From contig PZPK01000005.1 in NCBI GenBank assembly GCA_006212045.1, forward strand, positions 96,088-160,087: a DNA stretch of 64,000 bases. The letters run 5' to 3'. Of the stretch, positions 62,816 to 64,000 are shown in pieces. Under the pieces are notes generated by a model. The model saw only the letters and a program-made list of their open reading frames with translations. It was not told the DNA's origin and did no database searches. The position numbers were made by a program, and so were the translations under genes. The stretch's first letter is position 1. Every line of letters begins with the position of its first letter. This DNA comes from Oleiphilus sp. GTDB lineage: Bacteria; Pseudomonadota; Gammaproteobacteria; Pseudomonadales; Oleiphilaceae.

Positions 62816-63814
62816 ATGGTGAATGTAGCCGAAAAAATAGAAAACCGTAACGAACCGTTGCGACAACCCGAACAGCTGGACCCCGCCCAAAAAGAACAGG
62901 ATATTCGAGCCTGGATCGCCCGCAAAGAAAGCGTCTGCCCCTATGCGCCGGGCCTGGCCAGATTCGTCCAATTGCCCGACATTCAGGCGATTGAAGAAAA
63001 ACATGTCGATCACCTTGCTGAAGAGCTAAGTGCGTTCTACAGGGCTAAAGAAAGTGGCCGCCGTGTTGGCAGGTGGATGTTAATGCCCTATCGGGAGTGG
63101 CAAAGTCATGAAGAAGCTCATCAATATGCTGAACAGGTTTTTTGGTTGCTCAACGCCGCCTACTTTCACCTTAAGCGCGACACTACTTCAGTCGATGCGG
63201 CATTAAAGAAATCTATTAAAGGCTATGACAGAGGCCATAAGGGTGAAATCCTAAACCCGGTTGTGGGGCCGATTCCGCAACGGAATTCTGCATTCATTTC
63301 ACCAGAAAGCCTGTTTTTTTCGGCATTGTCGCCCTTATACAGAAGCAAACGCTTCTATCGATATAGTCCGCACTCGTTGATGCCCTTAGTGTACGCCAGT
63401 GAATTTCAAGAACTGACCATCAAACATCCTCAGGTTGCTGAGACGGTGACCTTTGAGATGGCAAAGAGTGGTTTGCATGAGAGTTTTGGTGAAGACCTGA
63501 TGATCGACCAGGAAGCATTGAAAAAAGAGCTTCCGATTTGGGGTGCGATTATCGATCGCAGCGCGGCAATTTCGCGTGCCGCCATCAGCGGAGGCTCTTC
63601 CCATTCAACAAGAGTGCGAGGCTGCCCGGCCACCAACTTGTTGGAGTTCAGAAATTGCGACCAAAAGCTTATTGCTACCATTTATAACAAGTACCGGAAG
63701 CAATTGAGCGTATTAACAGATGCAATGACGCAAAGCGGCGGCCAAGCCAAACAAGTGATCGCTGCGGCTTTTGCTGGAAGCGGCCTGTACACCATTCCGG
63801 ATTATCAGGCTTAG
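62816..63814 (+). CDS. Unrecognised cytoplasmic protein
   Basis: I do not recognise this 332-residue protein. It has no signal peptide or membrane helix. Visible features include IRAWIARKESVCPYAPGLAR at about 30-49, GRWMLMPYREWQSHEEAHQY, a central NPVVGPIPQRNSAFISPESL followed by SALSPLYRSKRFYRYSPHS, and a Ser/Gly-rich stretch (ISGGSSHSTRVRGCPATNL). The composition is normal for a real gene. It follows the LysR gene on the same strand, so it may belong to that regulator's unit, but the 216-base gap argues for a separate promoter. Confidence 0.6.
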   Translation: MVNVAEKIENRNEPLRQPEQLDPAQKEQDIRAWIARKESVCPYAPGLARFVQLPDIQAIEEKHVDHLAEELSAFYRAKESGRRVGRWMLMPYREWQSHEEAHQYAEQVFWLLNAAYFHLKRDTTSVDAALKKSIKGYDRGHKGEILNPVVGPIPQRNSAFISPESLFFSALSPLYRSKRFYRYSPHSLMPLVYASEFQELTIKHPQVAETVTFEMAKSGLHESFGEDLMIDQEALKKELPIWGAIIDRSAAISRAAISGGSSHSTRVRGCPATNLLEFRNCDQKLIATIYNKYRKQLSVLTDAMTQSGGQAKQVIAAAFAGSGLYTIPDYQA

Positions 63815-63920
63815 AGTCATTGATCCGATAACCGAGGCAATCATCACTTTAAATGTTAGTCGGAAAAACGTGTTTTTGATGGCACGTTTCCCTCGAGATC
63901 AATGATCTCTGAAAATCATA

Positions 63921-63990
63921 AGTCGCCTCCCTAGCCGAGGCATCCAGAGATAAACTCGAAAGGGCTTACGCTCAACCCAAGGAGGCGACT
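63921..63990 (+). promoter_or_regulatory. Hairpin that can sequester a ribosome-binding site
   Basis: AGTCGCCTCC (63921-63930) is perfectly complementary to GGAGGCGACT (63981-63990). The right arm contains the GGAGG ribosome-binding site of the ATG at 63991. In a transcript reading in from upstream the site would be paired; a transcript starting inside the loop region would leave it free. Several transposases use this protection. Confidence 0.6.
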
Positions 63991-64000
63991 ATGCAACTCT
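63991..64000 (+). CDS. Start of a gene cut by the window end
   Basis: AAGGAGG six bases before ATG CAA CTC marks a strong translation start at 63991. Only three codons (Met-Gln-Leu) are inside the window, so the product cannot be named. The hairpin around its ribosome-binding site suggests tight control, as in transposase genes. Confidence 0.6.

Noticed and set aside
1..64000. CRISPR array or rRNA genes
   Set aside because: No regularly spaced direct repeats and no rRNA-like sequence were seen anywhere in the window.

Overview
The window looks like a chromosomal segment of a Gram-negative, probably marine, gammaproteobacterium with roughly even GC. Evidence includes outer-membrane porins, an OmpA protein, two-partner secretion, Wza/Wzz exopolysaccharide machinery and an exosortase A (XrtA, EpsH-type) locus with PEP-CTERM-like substrates. 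A Cellvibrionales/Alteromonadales-like host fits the gene families, but the genus cannot be read from the sequence.

Layout. (1) 1-3254: the 3' end of tRNA-Phe, an FkbM methyltransferase of AT-richer composition, then a decayed mobile-element zone with a divergent CsrA-like gene and two gene remnants. (2) 3255-8960, minus strand: xrtA-epsI, a WecA/MraY-type glycosyl-1-phosphate transferase and the TPR lipoprotein prsT. (3) 9142-12669, plus strand: an alpha-toroid-like protein, a DUF3144 protein and a three-domain SGNH-hydrolase lipoprotein. (4) 12709-25568, minus strand: a compact, mostly overlapping 12-gene exopolysaccharide operon. Read from its promoter it runs Wza export protein, outer-membrane barrel, Wzz, tyrosine autokinase, XrtA-type ATPase, glycosyltransferase, Wzx flippase, a hyaluronidase-like hydrolase, Wzy polymerase, glycosyltransferase, WcaF-like acetyltransferase and glycosyltransferase. 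A short PEP-CTERM-like protein and a ribbon-helix-helix protein lie upstream.

(5) 27574-49936, minus strand: the most unusual region. It begins with a PEP-CTERM-like protein and a PstS-fold binding protein. These are followed by a ShlB-type transporter and its 3762-residue TPS/DUF3739 exoprotein. Next come an ExbB fused to DUF2341 and LamG domains, ExbD, a TonB-like protein, a large porin, a coiled-coil periplasmic protein, a membrane-anchored protein and a lipoprotein. I read this as one dedicated surface system that joins two-partner secretion, a proton-motive-force transducer and exosortase-sorted proteins.

(6) 50507-59519: a YD-repeat lipoprotein, an MscS channel, an OmpA-family protein, a 56-residue small protein, and an OmpR regulator / LysM-FecR / CHASE2-kinase signalling operon. 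(7) 59564-64000: a BrnT toxin pseudogene, an SDR oxidoreductase, a LysR remnant, a ParDE module, a complete LysR regulator, an unrecognised protein, and the start of a gene whose ribosome-binding site lies in a hairpin.

How the parts may work together (inference): regions 2-4 build and export a polysaccharide and cut PEP-CTERM-like tails. Region 5 displays a giant adhesin-like protein and contains one of the two candidate XrtA substrates. A GTCATA-type motif occurs upstream of prsT, the wza-like gene, shlB and the PEP-CTERM gene, and may tie these units to one regulator. No rRNA, CRISPR array or complete insertion sequence was seen.
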